A DNA stretch of 13,747 nucleotides. It comes from FEN-1279 sp964501535 (GTDB lineage: Bacteria; Bacteroidota; Ignavibacteria; Tepidaquicellales; Tepidaquicellaceae). The DNA lies in assembly GCA_964501535.1 (NCBI GenBank), contig CAZCSV010000015.1, forward strand, positions 1-13,747, written 5' to 3'. Made by a program: the position numbers and the translations under genes. The notes under the pieces are model-generated. The model had not been told where the DNA came from. It did not search any database and saw only the letters and a program-made list of their open reading frames with translations. Shown here piece by piece: positions 1 to 7,466 of this stretch; positions within the stretch are counted from its first letter, which is position 1; every line of letters starts with the position of its first letter.

Positions 1-540
1 TAAAATATTTACTCTCGTTTTTTCTTATTCCGGATATCGCTTAATCTTCCCACACTATTATAAATATTTACTTTAACTTAATGTATTATTAATATTATAT
101 TCGGTTTTATAATTTTTATAGTTGTAAATTAGTTGTAAATTTGTCGCACAATTTATAACTACCAGTAAAATATGGCAATCATAAAGGAAAAATAAAAGTT
201 AAAAATTTAATGTTCATTTTAAATGCCAAATTTTGTCAAATTTTGGATATTAATTAATAATTATCAATGATATTTCTACAATTTTAGAAATTGATAATTT
301 TTCTATGGTTGCATTTGTAATAGTGTGTACCGTTTCATAACCTACCGGACCAAAAAGGGTAATTTTTAAAAAGATAGAATTCATTAAAGAAAATTTTGAA
401 ATGCTAAATATTGATAAAATGTAAAAGAATTCTCAATAAAATATCTTACCAATACAAACCAGATACCAAGCTACTCAGTATTTCCTGATACGATTTATAC
501 ATTCATAATAAAGAAAATAATAAAGGGATGTATTAAATAT
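1..540. other. AT-rich stretch with no recognisable gene
   Basis: I see no credible gene in this very AT-rich stretch. It contains an 11-bp tandem duplication (AGTTGTAAATT at 120-130 and 131-141). It also contains a long AT-only hairpin, with arms AATTATCAAT (259-268) and ATTGATAATT (290-299) followed by a short T-run, which could act as a weak plus-strand terminator. An open frame with no good start runs on the plus strand from about 415 to 655 and resembles no family I know, so I treat it as decayed or chance sequence. Confidence 0.5.
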
Positions 541-599
541 AAAAAAGGTTACTTTATTATAAGAAGTCCGGAAGATTGTCCAGCCGAATGCCCTTCAAG

Positions 600-689
600 C
601 AGCAGGAGCAATCTGATAGCCCGCTTGAAGTTCGTACAACAAACATATTATAAGTAAAAATCAAAATCAAGAGTATTATAGAAGATTTT
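600..689 (+). repeat. Imperfect direct repeat, copy A
   Basis: First copy of an imperfect direct repeat of about 85-90 bp whose partner lies at 790-875. The pair shares CAATCTGATA near the start, ACAAACATATTA in the middle and a perfect 27-bp match at 652-678 (partner 839-865). Just upstream, the arms CTTCAAGC (593-600) and GCTTGAAG (623-630) form a perfect 8-bp inverted repeat found only in this copy. In the same frame, copy A has a stop where copy B stays open, so these may be remains of a duplicated coding or mobile sequence. Confidence 0.65.
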
Positions 690-789
690 AGATGAGCCGA
701 TTGCAAAGGACAAATATGTTGATAAGATTATTGTAAAGGAAGAAGTAAAAAGAAATCCTGAAACATTGTCATTTCAGGGCATCTCTAAG

Positions 790-875
790 GAGCAGGGACA
801 ATCTGATAACCTTTCGAGACTCAATACAAACATATTAGAAGTAAAAATCAAAATCAAGAGTATTAAAGCAGATTT
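790..875 (+). repeat. Imperfect direct repeat, copy B
   Basis: Second copy of the repeat at 600-689, with a perfect 27-bp core at 839-865. It lies in an open plus-strand frame of about 70 codons that ends at a TGA near 928 and has no convincing start or ribosome site. I do not recognise the encoded sequence. Relic of an insertion element or of a duplicated gene is an inference only. Confidence 0.6.
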
Positions 876-980
876 CAAATTAGGGAACTTCAAGAATACT
901 TTTGAGAGCTTTCATTGTACATCACAGTGAGACTTAAAATCTATTAAACACACAAAAATAATGAAGTAAAAAATTCAAAT

Positions 981-1014
981 AAAAAAGCAGATAACAAAAT
1001 TTTATCATCTGCTT
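981..1014 (-). terminator. Intrinsic terminator (minus strand)
   Basis: The arms AAGCAGAT and ATCTGCTT (985-992 and 1007-1014) form a perfect 8-bp stem. On the minus strand the stem is followed directly by a run of T (plus-strand A-run at 981-986). It would end the short transcript proposed to start near 1086. Confidence 0.65.
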
Positions 1015-1090
1015 ACCTGCTACCTCCGAAGTTGTTAGGACTTCGTGGTACACGCAAATCGTCTGATCCTAACATCATTGGCGATCACAA
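981..1090 (-). ncRNA. Candidate small RNA with its own promoter and terminator
   Basis: On the minus strand, TTTG (1124-1121) and TAATTTTG (1100-1093) are separated by 20 bp, matching the Bacteroidota TTTG/TAnnTTTG promoter pattern. A transcript would start near 1086 and end at the hairpin at 985-1014, giving about 105 nt. Inside it, GTTAGGA and TCCTAAC (1067-1073 and 1034-1040 on the plus strand) form an inverted repeat with a 26-nt loop. A 20-codon ORF (minus strand, 1075 to 1013; starts MLGSDDL, ends FGGSR) runs through the same stretch without a Shine-Dalgarno. A structured RNA seems more likely than a peptide, but neither is proven, and the -33 box overlaps the next terminator stem. Confidence 0.35.
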
Positions 1091-1113
1091 TACAAAATTA
1101 CCATTTTAAAATA

Positions 1114-1148
1114 AAAAAAGCAAATGTGATAAAAAGATTTGCTTTTTT
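1114..1148. terminator. Intrinsic terminator, probably bidirectional
   Basis: A perfect 12-bp stem is formed by AAAAAAGCAAAT (1114-1125) and ATTTGCTTTTTT (1137-1148) with an 11-nt loop. A-runs and T-runs flank it on both strands, so it can stop transcription either way. It stands between the CRISPR array and the candidate small RNA and could end read-through from the array. Confidence 0.7.
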
Positions 1149-1295
1149 AGGCTAAAGGCCGATGCCTGCCTTTGACAACTCCTCTTTGCAGCAGACCACT
1201 GGTAGCCTCGGATTCGTTCAAATAAACATGAAATTTCAGAATTAAAAGTAAAATCATTGGATTCAATAATACCTACGATTGAAAAAGCGGATTGA
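1147..1295 (-). other. Array-distal flank with a short uncertain minus-strand ORF
   Basis: This flank lies beyond the end of the array. A 36-codon minus-strand frame runs from ATG at 1257 to a TAA at 1147-1149 placed inside the terminator stem. Its start is hydrophobic (MILLLILKFH) and its end is basic (GRHRPLA). It has no Shine-Dalgarno, and I do not recognise it. GGCTA/TAGCC and CTGC/GCAG pairings suggest that the segment could instead be a folded RNA ending at the same terminator. I do not call it a gene. Confidence 0.25.
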
Positions 1296-2335
1296 GTCTC
1301 AATGCCACAATGGTTCGATTCATATTATATTGTAAGCAGTAATTAATTAAATAACAACAAGTCTCAATGCCACAATGGTTCGATTCATATATGATAAATA
1401 TTACTTACTATGTAATGTTTCAGGTAAGTCTCAATGCCACAATGGTTCGATTCATATATGTTTGAAGATAACGAATTTAAGTATGTGGTAGTCGGTCTCA
1501 ATGCCACAATGGTTCGATTCATATTAACAACACAAGAACAATTAGATAGTTTACCTGGTAAATGTCTCAATGCCACAATGGTTCGATTCATATAGATTTT
1601 AACTTTGAAGATTGCAAAAAAACCGTGTAGTCTCAATGCCACAATGGTTCGATTCATATTTAAAAGATTATATAATGTTCGGCGGGGTTCTGTAAAGTCT
1701 CAATGCCACAATGGTTCGATTCATATTTATCTAAAGTCAAACGAAGGATTAAGTCTGCTTACGTCTCAATGCCACAATGGTTCGATTCATATTGCAACCT
1801 TAATCGGGTAGAAAGGAAACTATGGGACCTGTCTCAATGCCACAATGGTTCGATTCATATATAGAAGATTCGCAACTCAGTTCGCAACTCGATTCGCAAC
1901 TGTCTCAATGCCACAATGGTTCGATTCATATGAACCCATCATATTCCATCTCGTTACCTGCCATATAGTCTCAATGCCACAATGGTTCGATTCATATTTT
2001 AAGCAGTCAAGAAAAAATATAAAATTAGAAATATAGTCTCAATGCCACAATGGTTCGATTCATATTCAGTAATATTCCCGTTGTTATCTTCCGACTTTTT
2101 TTCCGTCTCAATGCCACAATGGTTCGATTCATATGCAGTTGAGGCAGAAATTCGGCTACGAAAGGGGTTAAGTCTCAATGCCACAATGGTTCGATTCATA
2201 TTTTCTTAAACCGGATGAAGAAGTTCTCGAAGCTTGTGTCTCAATGCCACAATGGTTCGATTCATATGGGGTATTTGATGGAGGTAGATATAGAGATTTT
2301 AACTTGTCTCAATGCCACAATGGTTCGATTCATAT

Positions 2336-2372
2336 ACAATAACAATATTCAAGAATTGCGAATTTAAGAATA
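2336..2372 (-). repeat. Duplicated spacer, older copy
   Basis: This 37-bp spacer (starts ACAATAACAATATTC, ends TTTAAGAATA) is identical at every base to the spacer at 3274-3310. The copies lie 14 repeat units apart and their neighbouring spacers differ, so a simple block duplication is not evident. Confidence 0.95.
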
Positions 2373-3273
2373 GTCTCAATGCCACAATGGTTCGATTCAT
2401 ATTTCAGTAAGTACCCTTGTACTACATTATTTGTAGTAATGTCTCAATGCCACAATGGTTCGATTCATATTTAATAACGTAAAAGTATTAAGTAAATTTT
2501 CTGAGTTGTCTCAATGCCACAATGGTTCGATTCATATGGTAAGTGTGCTGAATTATGTATCGTAGAGATACCTGGTCTCAATGCCACAATGGTTCGATTC
2601 ATATTTTTATGTCCTGTGAATCCGTATCTGACTGCATCGTCTCAATGCCACAATGGTTCGATTCATATCAAAAAGGGCATCAAGGAGACGTGCAATTTAC
2701 ACAAAGTCTCAATGCCACAATGGTTCGATTCATATATAAAGTAAAGTTGTTCTTTAAAAAATAGCAATAAAGTCTCAATGCCACAATGGTTCGATTCATA
2801 TATTGGTAATTTATTTGATACTTACAATTATTTATTTGTCTCAATGCCACAATGGTTCGATTCATATGAAGTTTGACCAGTTGAACGTGCTGGGGGCAAA
2901 TGATACGTCTCAATGCCACAATGGTTCGATTCATATATTCACAACTTTATTTACGACTTTATTCACAACTCGTCTCAATGCCACAATGGTTCGATTCATA
3001 TTATTATCAATCTATAAGACGCTTTTGGAGATTTGGGCGTCTCAATGCCACAATGGTTCGATTCATATAAAACCCAAAAAAAAATGATAAAAATAAAATA
3101 TAATATCGTCTCAATGCCACAATGGTTCGATTCATATATGTCCCGAAAAAATCTTATTAAGAGATAACAAATGTGTCTCAATGCCACAATGGTTCGATTC
3201 ATATGGGTCGCAACTCGATTCGCAACTCGAGTTGCGACCCCATGTCTCAATGCCACAATGGTTCGATTCATAT

Positions 3274-3310
3274 ACAATAACAATATTCAAGAATTGCGAA
3301 TTTAAGAATA
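3274..3310 (-). repeat. Duplicated spacer, younger copy
   Basis: Exact copy of the spacer at 2336-2372, closer to the inferred leader. It is flanked by the palindromic spacer at 3205-3243 on one side and an unrelated spacer at 3341-3378 on the other. Confidence 0.95.
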
Positions 3311-3947
3311 GTCTCAATGCCACAATGGTTCGATTCATATATATTATTTATGAATCTGGGAAAGTTCGATAATAAAAAGTCTCAATGCCACAATGGTTCG
3401 ATTCATATTCCTTTATCAGAAATTACGGAGGCGGAAAATGGGATTTGTCTCAATGCCACAATGGTTCGATTCATATTATATTACTGGGCGGAATGGCAGT
3501 CAAATCCGGACGGGTCTCAATGCCACAATGGTTCGATTCATATAGAATTGTTATAGACCGGAGCTGTGCAACAATCCGAAGTCTCAATGCCACAATGGTT
3601 CGATTCATATAAGTCTACTCGATTCGCAACTCGGGTCGCAACTCGATGTCTCAATGCCACAATGGTTCGATTCATATAGCCTAAACACACAAACGTAATG
3701 GAAGCGGTATTAAGCACGTCTCAATGCCACAATGGTTCGATTCATATTGAGCAACGGAATATCAATGAGCGACGGAATATCAAAGTCTCAATGCCACAAT
3801 GGTTCGATTCATATAATATTTATTGCATTTATAAAGATATAACAGGAAAATGTCTCAATGCCACAATGGTTCGATTCATATGAGGGTGATATTGAAGATA
3901 AAATAAGGGAATTGTTGGTCTCAATGCCACAATGGTTCGATTCATAT

Positions 3948-4054
3948 AGCGATATTTTAGGTTAAAATAAGCTGATTATTATATTTATTCAAGATATATT
4001 AACTTCGACCGATTTTTTTCATAAAAGCCCATAGGTCGAAGGGTAAATTATAAA
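3948..4054 (-). promoter_or_regulatory. Putative CRISPR leader with an inverted repeat
   Basis: This 107-bp AT-rich gap separates the end of the TPR gene from the leader-side repeat of the array. The minus-strand orientation of the array makes it the leader. It contains a perfect 8-bp inverted repeat, CTTCGACC (4003-4010) and GGTCGAAG (4034-4041), with a 23-nt loop. There is no T-run after it, so it is not a standard terminator and may be a protein site or an integration element. A TATAAT lies between it and the array on the minus strand, but I could not find a matching -35 box at the right distance. Confidence 0.6.
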
Positions 4055-5530
4055 TTAACCGGTTTTTGAAAAATAAGAAAAGTTGCTGAAAGTTAAAAAT
4101 TCGTCAGGTTTTATTTTTTTATAATTATTTAAATATTCCTGAGCTTTTTTATTTTCACCCATTCCGGTGTAAATAAAATATGCCATAAGAAAACCAAGCG
4201 AGATTTCTTTGTTAGCTTTTTCAAAAGCCAATGCTTGATTTATTTGCAATATAGCTTCATTATATTTTTGAAGTTTATAAAGTGCAAATGCATAAGTGTA
4301 TCTTACATAGTAATCAGTCCTGTTTTTAATAAAAGGATTAAGGGTAAATTCAGCTTTTTCAAAATCCGATTTTGTAATATAATATCTTGCAAGTTTTTCG
4401 GCAATAAATGCTTTATTTTGGGATGTTTTTTCTTTACTCCATCTGCATTTTAATGCCTTCCTGAAGTATTTTTCAGCCAGATATCCTGCCTCTTCGGCAT
4501 TTATATTATCATTATTATTTATTAAAATAATATATTTTTGAAAAAAATATTTTCCCGCACTATATAGTTTAAACACTCCTTCTATCTCACCTGTGTATTC
4601 ACCTGCTATTGTCCCTTCGGGAAGTGCATTTTTATTATCTAATTTATGATTATCTTTTATTATACATTTATCAATATATTCGATAGCCCTGTTTATATTT
4701 TCAATATCATTTTGATAATAAGGAGATTCATCTTTATCATAATTTTCCTTTTCAAAAAAGTAATTCTTTAAACTCGAGGATTGAACAACAAGGTCAGAAT
4801 ATGATTTTGCAATATTATAGAGTGACTTAACATATTCTTTAAAATATCTCTTTAGGCTTTTTTCATCTACAAGCGGAATTATTTCATAAATTTCTTCGGC
4901 TTTTTTAAATGATTTTATTCCTTCTTTAATTTTTTCACGAACTGTTTTTATTACTTCGGAATCGGGCATTTTACCGCCTTTGAAAAGAAGATTAGGAGGC
5001 AGAACAGAACAAAGAATCTGCCCTTTTCGGTAGAGGTCAGATATTCTGTTTGGCTCAATTTTTAATGCATTATTTATATATTCAAGAGCTTTATCTGCAC
5101 ATTCCAACAAGTCCCCATCCCGTCTTCCTCCCGGCAATGTTAATTCGTTACAAAACTGGTAATAAGAATATGCAAGATTTGAGTAATATCCTGGATTATC
5201 AGGTCTAAGCTCGATTAATCGTTTGCGAAATAAGACTGTAAAATCACGTAATTTTTTTTTGAGTTTTAAAAATTCCTTACGCTCTTCATCAGTTTTAAAA
5301 TTGAATTTTAAATTTATATAAACTTCTGAAAGTTTTGCAGTAGCAAATGAAATAGCATCGAGAATAAAAGTGCTTTTCCAAAATCTTGGATTATCTTTTA
5401 TAGTATCAAGAGGTTCAAACAGATTAATTATTCCCTGCCAGTCATTTTTTGATTTCAATTGTATTATTTTTTTTCCTAATTCGTCCATGGTTTTATATAA
5501 AGTTTGTAATTTCGTTTTTTTCATGTCCAA
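4055..5530 (-). CDS. TPR-repeat protein in the CRISPR locus
   Basis: Up to 491 residues, predicted soluble and rich in Lys, Asn, Tyr and Glu. TPR-like helical pairs are clear around residues 105-165 (for example ALEYINNALKIEPNRISDLY) and again around 375-477 (FEKAEFTLNPF, YNEAILQINQALAF). The middle is helical and more divergent. I see no signal peptide, membrane segment or catalytic motif. The outermost start is a TTG at 5530; an ATG two codons on (5524) gives 489 residues and is at least as likely. The gene overlaps the 3' end of cas2 by up to 38 bp, so the two are probably co-transcribed. TPR proteins usually act as protein-binding scaffolds. TPR partners of type III complexes are known (for example TPR-CHAT in type III-E), but no protease domain is visible here. 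Its role is unknown. Confidence 0.85.
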   Translation of the reverse strand: MDMKKTKLQTLYKTMDELGKKIIQLKSKNDWQGIINLFEPLDTIKDNPRFWKSTFILDAISFATAKLSEVYINLKFNFKTDEERKEFLKLKKKLRDFTVLFRKRLIELRPDNPGYYSNLAYSYYQFCNELTLPGGRRDGDLLECADKALEYINNALKIEPNRISDLYRKGQILCSVLPPNLLFKGGKMPDSEVIKTVREKIKEGIKSFKKAEEIYEIIPLVDEKSLKRYFKEYVKSLYNIAKSYSDLVVQSSSLKNYFFEKENYDKDESPYYQNDIENINRAIEYIDKCIIKDNHKLDNKNALPEGTIAGEYTGEIEGVFKLYSAGKYFFQKYIILINNNDNINAEEAGYLAEKYFRKALKCRWSKEKTSQNKAFIAEKLARYYITKSDFEKAEFTLNPFIKNRTDYYVRYTYAFALYKLQKYNEAILQINQALAFEKANKEISLGFLMAYFIYTGMGENKKAQEYLNNYKKIKPDEFLTFSNFSYFSKTG

Positions 5531-5765
5531 GAACCTGTTTTGTAATAAATTTTTTATGCTCTGCCCAGAAAAATAGAACAGAATCTTTTTCTTTATTAAT
5601 TATATCCCTGATTTCTCTTCTCATCTGAATAAATTGTCCTTCGGTAAGCTCACCCTCAAAGGAAGAGTTCTGAATCCAGTGCATATATTTCCTAAATACT
5701 TTGAGAACTTTCGGTAATCTTTTTGGAGACGATATGTCGTAAACTGCTATGTAATACAATTTCAT
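5493..5765 (-). CDS. cas2: CRISPR-associated protein Cas2
   Basis: Ninety residues, the normal length for Cas2. The first strand carries the family signature YYIAVYDI, with the conserved acidic residue at Asp10, followed by a helix rich in Lys and Arg (KRLPKVLKVFRKY) and a ferredoxin-like pattern. Cas2 forms a dimer that bridges two Cas1 dimers in the spacer-integration complex. The gene starts 20 bp downstream of cas1, and its 3' end overlaps the TPR gene, so cas1, cas2 and the TPR gene form one transcription unit. The ATG at 5765 gives the expected N-terminus. Confidence 0.95.
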   Translation of the reverse strand: MKLYYIAVYDISSPKRLPKVLKVFRKYMHWIQNSSFEGELTEGQFIQMRREIRDIINKEKDSVLFFWAEHKKFITKQVLGHEKNEITNFI

Positions 5766-5785
5766 TTTTATTATTATTTTTTTAA

Positions 5786-6859
5786 TTAGTTTTCATAAAT
5801 AAAAGGGCGGAAGGATTCATTTTCTTTGAGACATTTTATCAGCTTGTAACATTCCAGTCTTATAAGAGTTTTATATGTAGTATGACGGTTAATTTCGCTA
5901 TGCATAAAAGTTGTTTTCAACCTGTTCTCAAGAGCCTCTACAAAAGTTTTTTTTATGCTTTCCTTCATATAGAACTTATCATTTTTTTTCAGGAAGTCTT
6001 TTTCGTCAATCATATCAAGATTAATTACGCGGAAAATAGTTTTATCCACTATTATAGGTTTAAATATTTCGGCTATATCAAAGCTAAGGGGAAATCTGTT
6101 ATCACCGGGTGAATGCAGAAATCCGATTGAAGGAAGAAGTCCAGTACGGAAAATCTCATTAAGACATACAGTATACAACATAACATTACCAAAGGAAATC
6201 AGAGTATTAACCATATTATCAGGAGGTCTGCGAATCCTTTTTTCAAATTCCACTTCTTGCTTGAATATCTTTTGCCAGGTTCGGTAATAAACGGATTTAA
6301 TATTTCCCTCAATACCCATAAGAGCTCCAATTGACTGAACATACTCAATCTGTTCGATAAGATTTTTAATTACTGAGACAGCATCATTCAGGGGATACTT
6401 TCTGTACAAATAATACTGAAGATTTGCGATCGAATTTTTACTTGCACCATAAATAATTTTTTTTGCTATATCTAATCTTTTTAAAGGGTTTGAAAAAAAT
6501 TCTGACTGGAGCAAAGCAATATTACCTGAATAAATTTCGGCTTTTGGAAAGTAGCTTCCTGAATATTTTCCATAATAATTAAAAATATGCACAGGAATAA
6601 AATGTTTTGAAATAAAACTTAAAAACCTGCTGTTGAATCTAATATCGCCGAATGTATAAATTGCTTCTATGTTTTCGGCAGGTATGTATTTCTTCTTTCC
6701 GCCGTTTTCCATAGATATATTATTTATCAGAGTTTCATATTCAGAATCATCTATGTCTGCTTCGTGAACAGGTTTTGTGTCAGGATCTGATTCAACAAGT
6801 AGTGTGTTGTCTTTCCTGCGAAGAACAGAGTTAGAAAATATGTAAATGTTTTGTTTCAT
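5786..6859 (-). CDS. cas1: CRISPR-associated integrase Cas1
   Basis: At 357 residues it is slightly longer than many Cas1 proteins. The metal-binding active-site set is present: Glu184 in LMGIEGN, His249 in GFLHSPGDNR and Asp261 in LSFDIAEIFKP. The N-terminal beta domain covers about residues 1-110, including YTFGDIRFNSRFL, and the helical catalytic domain follows. Cas1 with Cas2 captures protospacers and integrates them at the leader end of the array. There is no fused reverse transcriptase, so acquisition from RNA by this protein alone is not suggested. The ATG at 6859 lies 46 bp after the stop of the unknown 135-residue gene, and cas2 follows after 20 bp. The motif spacing resembles the Cas1 lineage found with type I-B and III systems. 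Confidence 0.97.
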   Translation of the reverse strand: MKQNIYIFSNSVLRRKDNTLLVESDPDTKPVHEADIDDSEYETLINNISMENGGKKKYIPAENIEAIYTFGDIRFNSRFLSFISKHFIPVHIFNYYGKYSGSYFPKAEIYSGNIALLQSEFFSNPLKRLDIAKKIIYGASKNSIANLQYYLYRKYPLNDAVSVIKNLIEQIEYVQSIGALMGIEGNIKSVYYRTWQKIFKQEVEFEKRIRRPPDNMVNTLISFGNVMLYTVCLNEIFRTGLLPSIGFLHSPGDNRFPLSFDIAEIFKPIIVDKTIFRVINLDMIDEKDFLKKNDKFYMKESIKKTFVEALENRLKTTFMHSEINRHTTYKTLIRLECYKLIKCLKENESFRPFIYEN

Positions 6860-6905
6860 AAAATAAAAAATTAGATTTACTTAAAAATTTAGATTAATCT
6901 AAATA

Positions 6906-7313
6906 CTACGGAAAATTTTCATCTTCCATTTTATTATATTTAATACTGTCTTTTCCTTTCAAATCTGAAATAAACCTGAATAAATCGGTATGTAAGAAGC
7001 ATATTACAACTTCCCTTTTAAAAACTTTAACAAAATTGCCGGCTGTAACTCTTATACCGTTAATCTGCAAAGGTGTTATCATATCTTCGGGAAAAACTTC
7101 ACTGCAATTTGTATCAAAAAAAACTTCAAAATCCTTATTTTCAAATTTATTTTTAACTAAAAATCCATCAACGTTTTTATGAATAAAACCAACTTCGAAT
7201 AATTCTTCGGGAGCTAACATTTTCACTTCTAATGCCGCTAAATTTTCATTATTTCCCATTACTTCACTTTCTATTTCTTTTTTAAACTCAATAAATTTTG
7301 TTTGAATGTCCAT
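6906..7313 (-). CDS. Unrecognised 135-residue protein upstream of cas1
   Basis: I do not recognise this protein. It is acidic in its first half (KEIESEVMGNNENLAALEV) and has an alternating hydrophobic/polar pattern in the second half (FVKVFKREVVICFLHTDLF) that suggests a small alpha/beta fold. I see no signal peptide, membrane segment, zinc-type cysteine cluster or nuclease motif, so it is not an obvious Cas4, Cas6 or Csm5. The start is ATG at 7313, with GAAAGGG about 7 bp upstream as a possible ribosome site. It is the first gene after the terminator at 7341-7370 and lies 46 bp ahead of cas1, so it probably belongs to the adaptation unit. A role in spacer acquisition or its control is inference from position only. 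Confidence 0.75.
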   Translation of the reverse strand: MDIQTKFIEFKKEIESEVMGNNENLAALEVKMLAPEELFEVGFIHKNVDGFLVKNKFENKDFEVFFDTNCSEVFPEDMITPLQINGIRVTAGNFVKVFKREVVICFLHTDLFRFISDLKGKDSIKYNKMEDENFP

Positions 7314-7340
7314 TTAATTTCCCTTTCAACTTTTAATTTT

Positions 7341-7370
7341 TAAAAACCGGCTTTTTTTGAGGAAAGCCGG
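7341..7370 (-). terminator. Intrinsic terminator between effector and adaptation genes
   Basis: CCGGCTTT (7347-7354) and AAAGCCGG (7363-7370) form a perfect 8-bp, GC-containing stem with an 8-nt loop. On the minus strand it is followed by TTTTTAAAAA. It lies downstream of the two small membrane-peptide genes and only 28 bp before the start of the 135-residue gene. It should end the csm/CARF transcript or allow partial read-through into cas1-cas2. Confidence 0.75.
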
Positions 7371-7466
7371 AAAACCTTAAAACTTTTAATCCATAAATTT
7401 CCATTCGTTTTCGGCAGGAACTGCTAATCATTCATTCAGTTTGTAATTCGAGTGAAAATCATAGTA
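7371..7466 (-). other. Short gap after the small peptide genes
   Basis: These 96 bp lie between the stop of the 32-residue ORF and the terminator stem. They hold only chance ORFs of up to 22 codons without ribosome sites, and I found no promoter motif matching the TTTG/TAnnTTTG pattern. The adaptation genes therefore have no obvious promoter of their own. Confidence 0.4.

Larger units (their letters stand above)
1296..3947 (-). CRISPR. CRISPR array, 40 repeats and 39 spacers, transcribed leftward
   Basis: Forty copies of a 30-bp repeat run from 1296-1325 to 3918-3947; by eye they are all identical. On the plus strand the repeat begins GTCTCAATGCC and ends GATTCATAT. The 39 spacers are 34-41 bp, mostly 36-38. 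On the minus strand the repeat ends in ATTGAGAC, close to the ATTGAAAC-type 5' tag of type I-B/III crRNAs. The array therefore reads leftward, in line with the cas genes, and the oldest spacers should lie near 1296. The repeat has little internal dyad symmetry, as is common in type III arrays. Spacers 2336-2372 and 3274-3310 are identical, and four spacers contain a shared 12-bp unit. Short ORFs across the array are products of the repeat. Confidence 0.98.

Noticed and set aside
415..655. Plus-strand open frame of about 75 codons
   Set aside because: It has no proper start or ribosome site and no recognisable similarity, and it runs into the degenerate direct repeat.
1031..1075. Integron attC-like site suggested by GTTAGGA and TCCTAAC
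   Set aside because: The order is GTTAGGA then TCCTAAC, opposite to the RYYYAAC...GTTRRRY layout of an attC, and no integrase or cassette is present.
1150..1295. Leader on the left side of the array
   Set aside because: The repeat carries its ATTGAGAC tag at the 3' end on the minus strand, and cas1-cas2 lie on the right, so the leader belongs at 3948-4054.
1385..3883. Many short ORFs on both strands with recurring MNRTIVALR, ESNHCGIET, MPQWFDSY or SQCHNGSIHI strings
   Set aside because: These strings are translations of the CRISPR repeat in different frames; none is a gene.
4235..4453. Plus-strand ORF inside the TPR gene
   Set aside because: It is antisense to a well-supported long gene. 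The same applies to plus-strand ORFs at 5370-5576, 5882-6112, 11606-11791 and 13241-13423.
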